This document shows positions 37,901 through 46,918 of a stretch of DNA of 64,000 nt, piece by piece (the first letter of the stretch is position 1; the number at the start of each line of letters is the position of its first letter). Location of the stretch: NCBI GenBank assembly GCA_021739695.1, contig JAIPBM010000015.1, forward strand, positions 30,159 through 94,158. Direction: 5' to 3'. The notes beneath the pieces are model-generated. The model was not told where the DNA came from. It saw only the letters and a program-made list of their open reading frames with translations, and made no database searches. Position numbers and translations under genes: made by a program. This DNA comes from Flavobacteriales bacterium. Its GTDB lineage: Bacteria > Bacteroidota > Bacteroidia > UBA10329.

Positions 37901-40519
37901 CTAGTTCGGTCCGGGTTGAGTATTTCTAAGCAACTGAACAAAACCATGAAGGTCGTGAGGCACAACTCCTTGGAGCCCAATCTCGTTTACCGTGCAGACA
38001 TAATAGTATACACCATCGCTGCAATTCAATTTGGTACTCTGGTTGGTTCCATCCCATAGAATATCCGGATTTGTTGTTTCAAAAATCTTGAGACCCCAAC
38101 GGTTGTAAATTTTCATGTCGATGCTTTCCACAAACGCATAAGGAAATGGCTTGAACACATCGTTGTAAGAATCGTTTCCCGGTGTGAAGACGTTAGGAAG
38201 GGTATAATTTGAACAGTTTTCAACGCAAACAGTATCTGAAATGGTCACATTTTGGAATGAGTCCACTGCTGCAATGGCATAGCATCCGGCCATCGTATTC
38301 TGCAACGGGCCATGTTCAAATCCATCCCACGGAAACTCGTGTTCTGCAACCACTTGCAATTCTCCACCATAGATCGGTGTGTAAAGAACCTGATACGAAA
38401 CAATATCATCTGGGCATTCGGGCAATTGGCTCCAAACAAGATTATTGAACAGTCGCTCACAATCCGATTCAACAGAAATATCTTGATTACACGGAGGGAT
38501 GGAATCGATTGGCGTGGTGCAACTTTCCTGCGACCAATTCTCAATAGGATATATGAGACCATCGATGGAATAATGCCCAATACTTTTTATTCGATAACAT
38601 CTTTCCACGCCATTTGCCAAGCCTGTGTCTAAATAGGTATGCTCGGTGGTTTCTCCGATGTAAACAAACGCAAGGCCTGACAATTGTTGACGGAAAATCT
38701 CGAACGTATCATTCAACCATGGCACCGTTTCATTCCAAACCAACTGAATCTGATTATCTGTGCCAATAGCAACGATAAAAACCGAAGACGCTGGGTCTGA
38801 TTCTCCAACCACGAACTCATTTCCAGATTCAGCATTAAAGAGCTCAATCTTATAGTTGAATTCTAGTTCTTTCGTGTTCATCAACGTATCGATAAAGATG
38901 GTATCATTCAAATTGAAATATGTTTCAACTATCTGATAATTAGTTGGAGAAGTAACATCTGAGCGATAGATACGATACTCGTAAGGCCCAGGAATTTGTA
39001 TGGTATCCAACTCCGTGGGTTTGCTCCATGCCACATACATTGAGCCTAGCGCGACATCCGTGTTCTGCACGCTCACATTCGTGATAACTGGAAGGTCTCG
39101 CTTCAATTCAGCACAGAATTCCACTGATGCGTAACTGACCGCATCGCCTGGAAAACATGCCACCACCATGTAGCAATATTGCAAACCAAGCGTTAAACCA
39201 GCGCCACCATTATCGTCCAAATATGTTGTTCCACTAAGGCCAGTAGTTGAGCCAATGTACTGATATCCAGTATAGCTAGGCACGCCAACTTCGCACGTGT
39301 CTGGCACAAAACCGTATTCTTCAATTCTTCGGTAAATTTTGTATCCCTCAACTTGCACACAAGGACTTTGATCCCAGCCAAGCAGAATAGAATTTCCTTG
39401 CGGAGTGGCATTTGGATTTTCAGGTGCTGGACCTACAACCGTGATAAAAGTGGTGTGATAATCGACCAATGATACGTCATTGCCCGGTGGGTCATCTTCC
39501 ACTCTGAAAGACATCATGTATGGCTGCAATTGAACGTGATCGCAGTCGGTTATCCAACGGAAAATACTCACTGCGGTATCTTGCGCAGATATCGGCTGAT
39601 TGAAGGTCGCTGGGCTTATCGCCTGCACCAAAGGTCCTCCAGTTCCGGTCAAGGTTACAGGGTCTCCATCCTTATCCCAAGCTCGGACTGGAAACTCCAA
39701 TGTATCTCCAACTCCAACACAAATTTCGTTGATGGATGTAACGATTGGCGGCCTGTTCTGACAAGGTCTGACCGTTACCTGCATATCGCGAATTGTATAT
39801 CCGATCTGAACATACGAACCGTCTTCTCTTCTTCTCCACTCAATGATCTTTATAGCAAAATTGAATTCGCCTTGTTCTTGAGGTGAATCCCAGGTCAACG
39901 TGCCGGTGATTGCATCAATTGTGACGCCATCTGGAAACACATAACCGACAATTGGCTGTCCGCCTTCACCCAAACAAACGGTCAGCTCATAGCTCAAACT
40001 GTCTCCATCTGGATCATACGCTCCAGGATTATGCTCGTAAATCCGTTGGAAACACGCGTTGTCGATAGGTGGATTAAGAAGGACTGGTGTGCTGCTTGAC
40101 CCAGAAAACGGATCAAAATCTATGTGTGTCTGGATATAAAATGGAACGTTGACCGAATTGGGGATATTGATGATCCCACTATTTCTGTTCGGATCTTCCA
40201 TCGAAATGTCGTAACCACTGAAAGAAAAAGCTGCGTATGTATGCTCCTTAACATAAATATTCTTCCTCACACCAGGCAAGATCACCACTCCATCGCCATT
40301 GCCATTTGACCTTGGAACCGTATCCAAGGTTCCATCTCCCCAACGAACCTCCAACGCAGGTCTGTCGGCTGGACTATCAGGAACAGTATAAGTTGTAACG
40401 GTGGCTCGGACCCTCAAATCACCCAAATATTCAACTGTGATCTCTCCCGCCCTATTGTGCGTAGCCTTCGCCCCGAAGGAGGCAAAGAGCAGAATCACAA
40501 TGACAAGGAAGTTTTTCAT
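37901..40519 (-). CDS. T9SS type B (gliding-motility C-terminal domain) surface protein
   Basis: 872 residues. Signal peptide MKNFLVIVILLFASFGAKA. The N-terminal THNRAGEITVEYLGDLRVRATVTTY segment is typical of large Bacteroidota gliding-type proteins. Then cadherin/Ig-like parts (YDPDGDSLSYEL, LTWDSPQEQGEFNFAIKIIE), several fibronectin type III-like repeats (about 360-670) and a type B C-terminal domain 774-872 (LPNVFTPGND, MKIYNRWGLKIFE, DGVYYYVC). Likely an adhesin anchored after type IX export. Substrate unknown. Confidence 0.9.
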   Translation of the reverse strand: MKNFLVIVILLFASFGAKATHNRAGEITVEYLGDLRVRATVTTYTVPDSPADRPALEVRWGDGTLDTVPRSNGNGDGVVILPGVRKNIYVKEHTYAAFSFSGYDISMEDPNRNSGIINIPNSVNVPFYIQTHIDFDPFSGSSSTPVLLNPPIDNACFQRIYEHNPGAYDPDGDSLSYELTVCLGEGGQPIVGYVFPDGVTIDAITGTLTWDSPQEQGEFNFAIKIIEWRRREDGSYVQIGYTIRDMQVTVRPCQNRPPIVTSINEICVGVGDTLEFPVRAWDKDGDPVTLTGTGGPLVQAISPATFNQPISAQDTAVSIFRWITDCDHVQLQPYMMSFRVEDDPPGNDVSLVDYHTTFITVVGPAPENPNATPQGNSILLGWDQSPCVQVEGYKIYRRIEEYGFVPDTCEVGVPSYTGYQYIGSTTGLSGTTYLDDNGGAGLTLGLQYCYMVVACFPGDAVSYASVEFCAELKRDLPVITNVSVQNTDVALGSMYVAWSKPTELDTIQIPGPYEYRIYRSDVTSPTNYQIVETYFNLNDTIFIDTLMNTKELEFNYKIELFNAESGNEFVVGESDPASSVFIVAIGTDNQIQLVWNETVPWLNDTFEIFRQQLSGLAFVYIGETTEHTYLDTGLANGVERCYRIKSIGHYSIDGLIYPIENWSQESCTTPIDSIPPCNQDISVESDCERLFNNLVWSQLPECPDDIVSYQVLYTPIYGGELQVVAEHEFPWDGFEHGPLQNTMAGCYAIAAVDSFQNVTISDTVCVENCSNYTLPNVFTPGNDSYNDVFKPFPYAFVESIDMKIYNRWGLKIFETTNPDILWDGTNQSTKLNCSDGVYYYVCTVNEIGLQGVVPHDLHGFVQLLRNTQPGPN

Positions 40520-40576
40520 TCAGCTGATATAAGGCCTAAACCCAATAAAGTTAGGTTTTATTGTGGCGATGTTCTG

Positions 40577-41707
40577 TCAATAATCGATCAATTGTTGCTC
40601 TATGTTTTCTGGAAGCTCGCGGTATTCGTACTGCTGCGTTCGCAATTGCGGTTCAAAACCAGCTTCGCGAATGGCTTCTTGAATAGCATCTGCCGTAAAG
40701 CGATGTGGTGCTCCTGCGGCTGAAACCACGTTCTCTTCAATCATGATAGAACCAAAATCGTTGGCGCCAGCATGAAGACACATTTGTGCCGTTTGCTTGC
40801 CAACGGTCAACCAAGAAGCTTGAATATTATCAATGTTCGGGAGCATGATACGCGAAATGGCAATCATCCGCACATATTCATCAGCCGTGCAACTGTTTCG
40901 AATTCCTTTTACTCGTCTTAGCAAAGTTCCATCATCTTGAAATGGCCAAGGAATAAATGCAATGAATCCTTTGGCATGAGCCGGCTTCTTAGATTGAACC
41001 TCGCGCAGCCAAACCAAATGCTCAAAACGCTCTTCCAACGTTTCAATGTGTCCGAACATCATGGTCGCAGAACCCGTAATGTCTAGCTGATGCGATGCCG
41101 CAGCAACTTCCAACCATTCTTTACCCGTGCATTTTCCTTTAGAAATCAGCCTTCGAACGCGATCGTTCAGGATCTCAGCGCCAGCTCCAGGTAAACTATC
41201 CAAACCAGCAGCTTTCAATTCCTTCAGCACCGCTGTATGCGTCATTCCTTCCAATTTGCTGATGTGCGCAATTTCGGGTGGTCCGAGTGCATGCAATTTC
41301 AAATTCGGGTAAAGCGATTTGAGTTCACGGAACAGATCAGCGTAGAATTTCAACCCCAATTCTGGGTGATGTCCGCCTTGCAAAAGAAGCTGCTCGCCAC
41401 CGTAGCGAAAGGTCTCCTCTATCTTCCTTTTATAGGTGTCAATATCCGTGATGTAGCTTTCTGCATGACCCGGAATACGATAAAAATTACAGAATTTACA
41501 GTTCGCAATGCACACGTTCGTGGTGTTCATATTACGGTCTATGATCCACGTAACCTTACCATCTTTCCGCTTGGTTTTGCGCAGTTCATTGCCAACGAAC
41601 ATAAGATCGGCCAAACCGGCATTTTCAAACAGAAACTGTCCTTCTTCTGCCGATAGAAACTCGGCCCTCAATGCTTTATCCAGTAGTTTGGTGCAATCCA
41701 TTCTCAT
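40577..41707 (-). CDS. mqnC: Cyclic dehypoxanthinyl futalosine synthase
   Basis: 376 residues (ATG at 41707 or 41701). Radical SAM enzyme of the futalosine menaquinone pathway. The iron-sulfur motif is C66-x3-C70-x2-C73 (NVCIANCKFC). QGGHHPELGL, LHALGPPEI, AGLDSLPGAGAEIL, TATMMFGH-like SATMMFGHIET and the C-terminal ASWLTVGKQTAQMCLHAGANDFG identify MqnC rather than MqnE. No other mqn gene is nearby. It implies menaquinone made without the MenFDHCEB route. Confidence 0.93.
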   Translation of the reverse strand: MRMDCTKLLDKALRAEFLSAEEGQFLFENAGLADLMFVGNELRKTKRKDGKVTWIIDRNMNTTNVCIANCKFCNFYRIPGHAESYITDIDTYKRKIEETFRYGGEQLLLQGGHHPELGLKFYADLFRELKSLYPNLKLHALGPPEIAHISKLEGMTHTAVLKELKAAGLDSLPGAGAEILNDRVRRLISKGKCTGKEWLEVAAASHQLDITGSATMMFGHIETLEERFEHLVWLREVQSKKPAHAKGFIAFIPWPFQDDGTLLRRVKGIRNSCTADEYVRMIAISRIMLPNIDNIQASWLTVGKQTAQMCLHAGANDFGSIMIEENVVSAAGAPHRFTADAIQEAIREAGFEPQLRTQQYEYRELPENIEQQLIDY

Positions 41708-41776
41708 ACGTGTTAAACACCACTTTCACGATTGTGTTCGTCTGGAACATCCAAACTGAACCTATGTTAAAGTTGG

Positions 41777-41784
41777 TACTTTTG
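41777..41784 (+). promoter_or_regulatory. -7 box before pdxA
   Basis: TACTTTTG fits TAnnTTTG; no TTG at the expected -33 place. It lies 71 bases before the pdxA ATG in the divergent mqnC-pdxA gap. Confidence 0.45.
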
Positions 41785-41854
41785 CGGCAGCGAATTTACG
41801 AATTGACAGGGGCTTTCCTGTCGGGTTCAAACCAGATAGAAAACAGGTGTTGAA

Positions 41855-43018
41855 ATGAGTAGAGAAACGGATAAGATAAAGGTTGGAATTTCATGTGGCG
41901 ACCTGAACGGAATTGGGTTGGAAGTGGCTATCAAAACGTTTTTAGACGCTCGGATCTTTGAGCTTTGCACACCTGTTCTTTATGCTTCTAAAAAAGCATC
42001 GGCAGCTTACAGAAAAGAGCTGGACATCAAAGATTTCAGCTTTGAAGAAATAAAATCGGTTGAAAGCGCCAATCCGAAACGGGCCAACGTATTCAATGTG
42101 TGGAATGAGGATGTTCAATTGAACTTGGGAACACCCACAAAGGAAAGTGGCGAATATGCACTGAAATCGTTGCAGGCAGCAACCGCTGACCTGAAGAGCG
42201 GCAAAATTGATGTGCTACTTACAGCACCGATTGACAAGCACAATATTCAGTCTGAGGAATTCAAATTTCCGGGACATACCGAGTATTTGGCAGATGCGTT
42301 TGGTGTGGATGAATATTCCATGTTGATGGTGAGTGAAAATCTGAAAGTGGCATTCATGACAGGCCATTTGCCTCTTTCGCAGATCGGAAAGAACCTTTCG
42401 TTCGAGAGCATCATCAAGAAAATTCGTTTTCTGAACAGAACTTTGCCACAGGATTTTGGAATCCGAAAGCCGAAAATTGCCGTTTTGGGATTGAATCCTC
42501 ACAATGGCGATGGTGGCGTGATCGGCACCGAAGAAAAAGACCTGATTGCTCCGGCCATCAAGAAAGCCAAAGAAGATGGCATTCTTGTTTTTGGCCCGTT
42601 TGCGGCTGATGGCTTTTTCGGTTCTGGCGCTTACAGTCAGTTTGATGTGGTTTTGGCGATGTATCATGATCAAGGTCTAATTCCGTTTAAGACTTTGAAC
42701 TTTGACCAAGGAGTGAACTACACGGCCGGATTGCCAAAAGTGCGCGTTTCTCCCGACCATGGAACTGGTTTTGACATTGCGGGAAAAGGCATTGCGAGCG
42801 AACAATCATTCAGAGATGCACTGTTTTTGGGTATTGATCTTTTTAGAGAGCGCGAACGCTATGAGGACTACACTTCGGATGTGTTGAAACCACAGAAGGA
42901 AATCCGATTGGAAAATGATACACGAGGTCCACGTTCGGACAATCGCGGACCGAGAAAACCAAGGCCAAGTGCACCTAGAGAGAAAGAAGCTTCGGGTAGT
43001 TCTGAAGATTCGGAATAG
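41855..43018 (+). CDS. pdxA: 4-Hydroxythreonine-4-phosphate dehydrogenase
   Basis: 387 residues. NAD enzyme of pyridoxal phosphate synthesis. GISCGDLNGIGLEVAIK, LLTAPIDKHNI, PGHTEYLAD, GLNPHNGDGGVIGTEE, AMYHDQGLIPFKTL and VSPDHGTGFDIAGKG are conserved, including the metal-binding His and Asp residues. The catalytic part ends near residue 350; the remaining 37 residues (ENDTRGPRSDNRGPRKPRPS and an acidic end) are a disordered, Arg/Pro-rich extension absent from E. coli PdxA. Confidence 0.95.
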   Translation: MSRETDKIKVGISCGDLNGIGLEVAIKTFLDARIFELCTPVLYASKKASAAYRKELDIKDFSFEEIKSVESANPKRANVFNVWNEDVQLNLGTPTKESGEYALKSLQAATADLKSGKIDVLLTAPIDKHNIQSEEFKFPGHTEYLADAFGVDEYSMLMVSENLKVAFMTGHLPLSQIGKNLSFESIIKKIRFLNRTLPQDFGIRKPKIAVLGLNPHNGDGGVIGTEEKDLIAPAIKKAKEDGILVFGPFAADGFFGSGAYSQFDVVLAMYHDQGLIPFKTLNFDQGVNYTAGLPKVRVSPDHGTGFDIAGKGIASEQSFRDALFLGIDLFRERERYEDYTSDVLKPQKEIRLENDTRGPRSDNRGPRKPRPSAPREKEASGSSEDSE

Positions 43019-43042
43019 TAGCGTTAAGGGTTGAAGCGGTTA

Positions 43043-43109
43043 CCCCGCATCCCGTTTTTTCGGGGGCGGAGTAAGAGCGGAAAACCTGACCCCGATTTTT
43101 TTCGGGGGA
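43043..43109. repeat. Two similar hairpins with T-rich loops after pdxA
   Basis: CCCG-TTTTTT-CGGGG (43051-43065) and CCCCGA-TTTTT-TCGGGG (43090-43106), each flanked by purine-rich sequence. They may help end pdxA transcription, but the T runs lie in the loops, not after the stems, so they look more like members of a dispersed repeat. Confidence 0.45.
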
Positions 43110-43139
43110 ACGCCCAAAAAATGAGTTAAAAATCAGGCA

Positions 43140-43169
43140 TTGCAACATCAATTGAAATGTTTACTTTTG
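43140..43169 (+). promoter_or_regulatory. Promoter of the DUF177-rpmF group
   Basis: TTG (43140-43142), 19 bases, TACTTTTG (43162-43169), 18 bases before the ATG at 43188. Full match to the Bacteroidota consensus. Confidence 0.82.
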
Positions 43170-43187
43170 CAGCCCTCGTTCTGAAAC

Positions 43188-43718
43188 ATGGAAAGTTCTA
43201 GTGCATTCAAGGTTCAATTCTCGGGATTGAAATTTGGAAAACACAACTTTGAGTTTGTTGTTGACGATAGGTTCTTTGAAAAACTCGAGTATTCTCCGAT
43301 TGAAAAGGGAGAAGTTGAAGTAACTGTTGAGTTGGATAAAAAATCCACGATGATGGTTCTTGACTTTGAACTGAAGGGTTGGGTGACCGAAAGCTGTGAT
43401 AGATGCACAGTGGATTATCGGCAGCCGATCAGTGGAGAACATAGATTGTATGTGAAATTCGGAGACGAATTTGACGAACCTGATGAAAGCCTGTTGGTTA
43501 TTCCCAGAGAGTCGTTCGAATTGGATGTTTCGCAATTGATCTACGAGTTTATAGGACTGAATATTCCGCTGAGGAAGGTTCCGTGCGATGAAAGTGGTGA
43601 CACAACGATGTGTGACCAAGAAACTTTGAAAGCACTGAATGCTTGCGAAACGGACGAAAATGAAAACAACCCTTTGTGGGTGGAATTGAATAAGATCAAA
43701 GATCAACTGAAAGATTAA
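43188..43718 (+). CDS. DUF177 (YceD family) protein
   Basis: 176 residues. The family nearly always precedes rpmF; in plants and E. coli it is linked to 23S rRNA processing or accumulation. Conserved elements: KLEYSPIEKGEVEVTVEL, the CDRC motif followed by TVDYRQPI, and a late PCDESGDTTMCDQ. It lies 20 bases before rpmF. No membrane segment. Confidence 0.9.
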   Translation: MESSSAFKVQFSGLKFGKHNFEFVVDDRFFEKLEYSPIEKGEVEVTVELDKKSTMMVLDFELKGWVTESCDRCTVDYRQPISGEHRLYVKFGDEFDEPDESLLVIPRESFELDVSQLIYEFIGLNIPLRKVPCDESGDTTMCDQETLKALNACETDENENNPLWVELNKIKDQLKD

Positions 43719-43738
43719 CTAGTATTAAGTAGCGTATC

Positions 43739-43921
43739 ATGGCACATCCTAAACGAAAGATATCCAAGCAGCGTAGAGACAAAAGACGTACGCATTACAA
43801 GACAGAGGCTCCAACAATTGCCTTGTGTCCGACAACTGGCGAACCACATCTTTATCATCGCGCTCACTGGTACGAGGGTAAACTTTACTACAAGGGAAAA
43901 GTAGTAATGGAAAAGGCATGA
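43739..43921 (+). CDS. rpmF: Large ribosomal subunit protein bL32
   Basis: 60 residues, [20 protein letters not shown] start. This is the form without the full zinc-binding CxxC pairs: only one Cys (ALCPTTGE) remains. Such zinc-free L32 is usual in Bacteroidota. Confidence 0.97.
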   Translation: MAHPKRKISKQRRDKRRTHYKTEAPTIALCPTTGEPHLYHRAHWYEGKLYYKGKVVMEKA

Positions 43922-43954
43922 CATATTCCGAAATTCGGATTTGTGCATGAAGGG

Positions 43955-43982
43955 ATTGCGGCTAACTTAGCCGCAATTTTTG
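43955..43982 (+). terminator. Intrinsic terminator between rpmF and fabH
   Basis: ATTGCGGCTAA (43955-43965), loop of one base, TTAGCCGCAAT (43967-43977), then a T run. It ends 27 bases before the fabH ATG, so fabH would depend on read-through or on a promoter I do not see. Confidence 0.82.
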
Positions 43983-44009
43983 TTTAGAGGGGACGGAAAA
44001 AGCAACGGA

Positions 44010-45011
44010 ATGACGAAGACCAGAGCGGCCATCACAGGAATAAATACTTGGGTTCCAGAGTACAAACTCACCAATGCGGAGCTTGAGACCATGGTTGATA
44101 CCAACGATGAATGGATCCAGTCTAGAACAGGTGTTCAAGAAAGGAGAATTCTGAAAGGTAAAGACATGGGAATGTCTAAAATGGCGATTCCAGCAGTGAA
44201 AGGTCTTTTAGAGAAAACCAATACAAAGCCTGAAGATATTGAACTGGTGATCTGTGCCACAGTTACACCAGATATGCAGTTTCCGGCAACAGCCAATATC
44301 ATTTCTGACCAATGCGGAATGGTGAATGCATTCAGCTATGACCTGAATGCTGCCTGCTCTGGATTCATCTACGCGCTTACCACCGCTTCCATGTTCATTG
44401 AAAGTGGCAGATATAAAAAGGTCATCGTTATAGGAGCTGATAAGATGTCTTCCATCATTGATTATACTGATAGGGCTACATGCATCATTTTTGGTGATGC
44501 AGCAGGTGCGGTTCTGATGGAGCCGAACGATGAAGGAAACGGACTGATCGATCACCAATTGCATACTGATGGTGCTGGTGTTGTTCATCTTCATCAGAAA
44601 GCGGGTGGTTCTGCAAGGCCTGCCAGTCATGAAACCGTTGATGCAAGAGAACATTACGTTTATCAAGAAGGCGCTGCTGTTTTCAAATTTGCTGTGACTA
44701 AAATGGCAGATGTTTCGGAAGAGATCATGTCAAGAAATGATCTTACGGCAGACGATATAGCTTATTTGGTGCCTCATCAGGCAAATAAGCGCATCATTGA
44801 TGCTACTGCATCGAGAATGGGATTGGATGAGAAAAAGGTGATGTTGAACATTATGAAATATGGCAACACAACCAATGCTACTATCCCATTGTGCTTACAT
44901 GAATGGGAATCGAAACTGAAGAAAGGCGACAATCTGATCATCAGTGCCTTTGGCGGTGGATTTACTTGGGGAGCGCTTTATCTTAAATGGGCGTACAACA
45001 CTCCTGAATGA
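44010..45011 (+). CDS. fabH: 3-Oxoacyl-ACP synthase III
   Basis: 333 residues from the ATG at 44010 ([20 protein letters not shown]). An upstream TTG would add ten residues but falls in the terminator tail. Starts fatty acid synthesis by condensing acetyl- or branched acyl-CoA with malonyl-ACP. Catalytic C116 ([12 protein letters not shown]), His in VPHQANKRI and Asn in [11 protein letters not shown] are present. Branched-chain primers would be expected for this phylum. plsX, often next to fabH elsewhere, is absent. Confidence 0.96.
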   Translation: MTKTRAAITGINTWVPEYKLTNAELETMVDTNDEWIQSRTGVQERRILKGKDMGMSKMAIPAVKGLLEKTNTKPEDIELVICATVTPDMQFPATANIISDQCGMVNAFSYDLNAACSGFIYALTTASMFIESGRYKKVIVIGADKMSSIIDYTDRATCIIFGDAAGAVLMEPNDEGNGLIDHQLHTDGAGVVHLHQKAGGSARPASHETVDAREHYVYQEGAAVFKFAVTKMADVSEEIMSRNDLTADDIAYLVPHQANKRIIDATASRMGLDEKKVMLNIMKYGNTTNATIPLCLHEWESKLKKGDNLIISAFGGGFTWGALYLKWAYNTPE

Positions 45012-45014
45012 CAA

Positions 45015-45043
45015 TTCCATCGGTACAGAAATTTATACATTTG
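45015..45043 (+). promoter_or_regulatory. Possible accBC promoter
   Basis: TTC (45015-45017), 18 bases, TACATTTG (45036-45043), 22 bases before the accB ATG. The -7 box is exact, the -33 box has one mismatch. Confidence 0.6.
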
Positions 45044-45065
45044 AACTTCAATTAAGGGAAAACGC

Positions 45066-45563
45066 ATGGATATTAAGGAAATCCAAGAACTGATAAAATT
45101 CGTGTCCAAATCGGGGGTGAGTGAAGTGGAAATTGAATCGAAAGGATTTAAGATAAACATCAAGACTCCTCCTTATAAAAGAGGCGGACAACCTGAGGTT
45201 CAGATCGTTCAGGCCTCTGCGCCTCAACCAACAGCTCCTGCACAACAAGCAGTTCAGGCTGCTCCACAAGCAGCTGCTGAAGTTGCGCCCGCTAAAGCCG
45301 ATGAAACTGCGACCAATGGCAACTACGAGGAAGTGAAATCTCCGATGATCGGAACCTTTTATCGTTCATCATCACCAGAAAAACCACCGTTTGTCGGGGT
45401 TGGCGATGAAGTGAAAAAAGGAGACGTGATCTGCATCATTGAAGCAATGAAATTGTTCAACGAGATTGAAGCAGAAGTAAGCGGAAAGATCGTAAAGGTG
45501 ATGGTGGACGATTCTACACCTGTAGAATACGATCAGCCGTTGTTCTTGATCGAACCACATTAA
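45066..45563 (+). CDS. accB: Biotin carboxyl carrier protein of acetyl-CoA carboxylase
   Basis: 165 residues. N-terminal helical part ([24 protein letters not shown]), an Ala/Pro/Gln-rich linker (about 48-82) and the biotinyl domain with the modified K129 in EAMKLFNEI. It carries CO2 to the carboxyltransferase. 20 bases before accC. Confidence 0.97.
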   Translation: MDIKEIQELIKFVSKSGVSEVEIESKGFKINIKTPPYKRGGQPEVQIVQASAPQPTAPAQQAVQAAPQAAAEVAPAKADETATNGNYEEVKSPMIGTFYRSSSPEKPPFVGVGDEVKKGDVICIIEAMKLFNEIEAEVSGKIVKVMVDDSTPVEYDQPLFLIEPH

Positions 45564-45583
45564 TTAACCCAAACCCTTTTGTT

Positions 45584-46918
45584 GTGTTCAAGAAGATTCT
45601 CATAGCCAACAGAGGCGAAATAGCCTTGCGCGTTATACGAACGTGTAAGGAGATGAATATTCAGACTGTGGCTGTGTATTCTACAGCCGACAAGGAAAGC
45701 CTACACGTACGATTTGCTGATGAAGCAGTATGTATTGGACCTCCTGCCAGTAGCAAAAGCTACCTGAACATTCCGAGCATTATTTCTGCTGCTGAGATCA
45801 CTAATGCCGATGCAATCCATCCTGGTTATGGATTCTTGGCAGAGAATTCCAATTTCTCGAAGATCTGTCAGGAGCACGGCATCAAATTCATTGGCGCATC
45901 TCCAGAAATGATTGATGGCATGGGCGACAAAGCTTCGGCCAAAGCCACCATGATCAAAGCAGGCGTTCCTTGCATTCCGGGTTCAGAAGGATTGCTTAAA
46001 GACTTGGCTGATGCGAAGAAAACCGCCAAGAAGATCAAGTATCCGGTGATGATGAAAGCCACTGCTGGCGGTGGTGGAAAAGGAATGCGTGTGATCTGGA
46101 ACGAGGAAGAAATTGAAGCTGCTTGGGATTCTGCGCGGCAGGAAGCTGCTGCATCTTTCGGAAATGACGGGATGTATATGGAGAAATTCATAGAAGACCC
46201 GCGACATATTGAAATTCAAGTGATTGGCGATCAGTTCGGTAACGTTTGCCATCTTTCTGAAAGAGATTGTTCCATTCAAAGACGGCATCAGAAATTGATG
46301 GAGGAAACACCTTCTCCATTCATGACCGATGAACTTCGTGATCGAATGGGCGAAGCAGCCATTAAAGCCGCAGCAGCTGTAAATTATGAAGGTGCTGGAA
46401 CAGTAGAGTTTCTTGTAGACAAGAACCGCGATTTCTATTTCATGGAAATGAATACCCGCATTCAGGTTGAACATCCGATTACGGAAGAAGTGATCAACTA
46501 CGACCTTATTTGGGAACAGATAAAAGTGGCGGCAGGAATTCCGATCTCTGGGAAGAATTATTTCCCTCAAATGCACGCGATTGAATGCCGTATAAACGCA
46601 GAAGACCCGTACAATGATTTCCGACCTTGCCCCGGCAAGATACTCACCTTGCACACTCCTGGAGGACACGGAATTCGCGTAGATTCTCACATCTATGCTG
46701 GTTACACGATTCCGCCATTTTACGATTCGATGATCGCCAAGCTGATTACAATTGCTCAGACACGCGAAGAGGCCATTGCCAAAATGCGAAGAGCATTGGA
46801 TGAATATGTGATTGAAGGGATTAAAACCACCATTCCGTTCCACCGCAAATTGATGGATGACCCTGAGTTCATCAAAGGAAATTACACCACCAAATTTATG
46901 GAGTCGTTTAAGCTTTAA
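45584..46918 (+). CDS. accC: Acetyl-CoA carboxylase, biotin carboxylase subunit
   Basis: 444 residues with GTG start ([20 protein letters not shown]). ATP-grasp enzyme that carboxylates biotin on AccB. The Gly-rich ATP lid [43 protein letters not shown] and [14 protein letters not shown] are conserved. The last 11 bases overlap the 3' end of the convergent gene on the other strand. Confidence 0.98.
   Translation: MFKKILIANRGEIALRVIRTCKEMNIQTVAVYSTADKESLHVRFADEAVCIGPPASSKSYLNIPSIISAAEITNADAIHPGYGFLAENSNFSKICQEHGIKFIGASPEMIDGMGDKASAKATMIKAGVPCIPGSEGLLKDLADAKKTAKKIKYPVMMKATAGGGGKGMRVIWNEEEIEAAWDSARQEAAASFGNDGMYMEKFIEDPRHIEIQVIGDQFGNVCHLSERDCSIQRRHQKLMEETPSPFMTDELRDRMGEAAIKAAAAVNYEGAGTVEFLVDKNRDFYFMEMNTRIQVEHPITEEVINYDLIWEQIKVAAGIPISGKNYFPQMHAIECRINAEDPYNDFRPCPGKILTLHTPGGHGIRVDSHIYAGYTIPPFYDSMIAKLITIAQTREEAIAKMRRALDEYVIEGIKTTIPFHRKLMDDPEFIKGNYTTKFMESFKL

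Noticed and set aside
45983..46843. 286-codon open frame antisense to accC
   Set aside because: Composition is that of a reverse frame (many Arg, Cys, His, Phe), and accC itself is complete and conserved.
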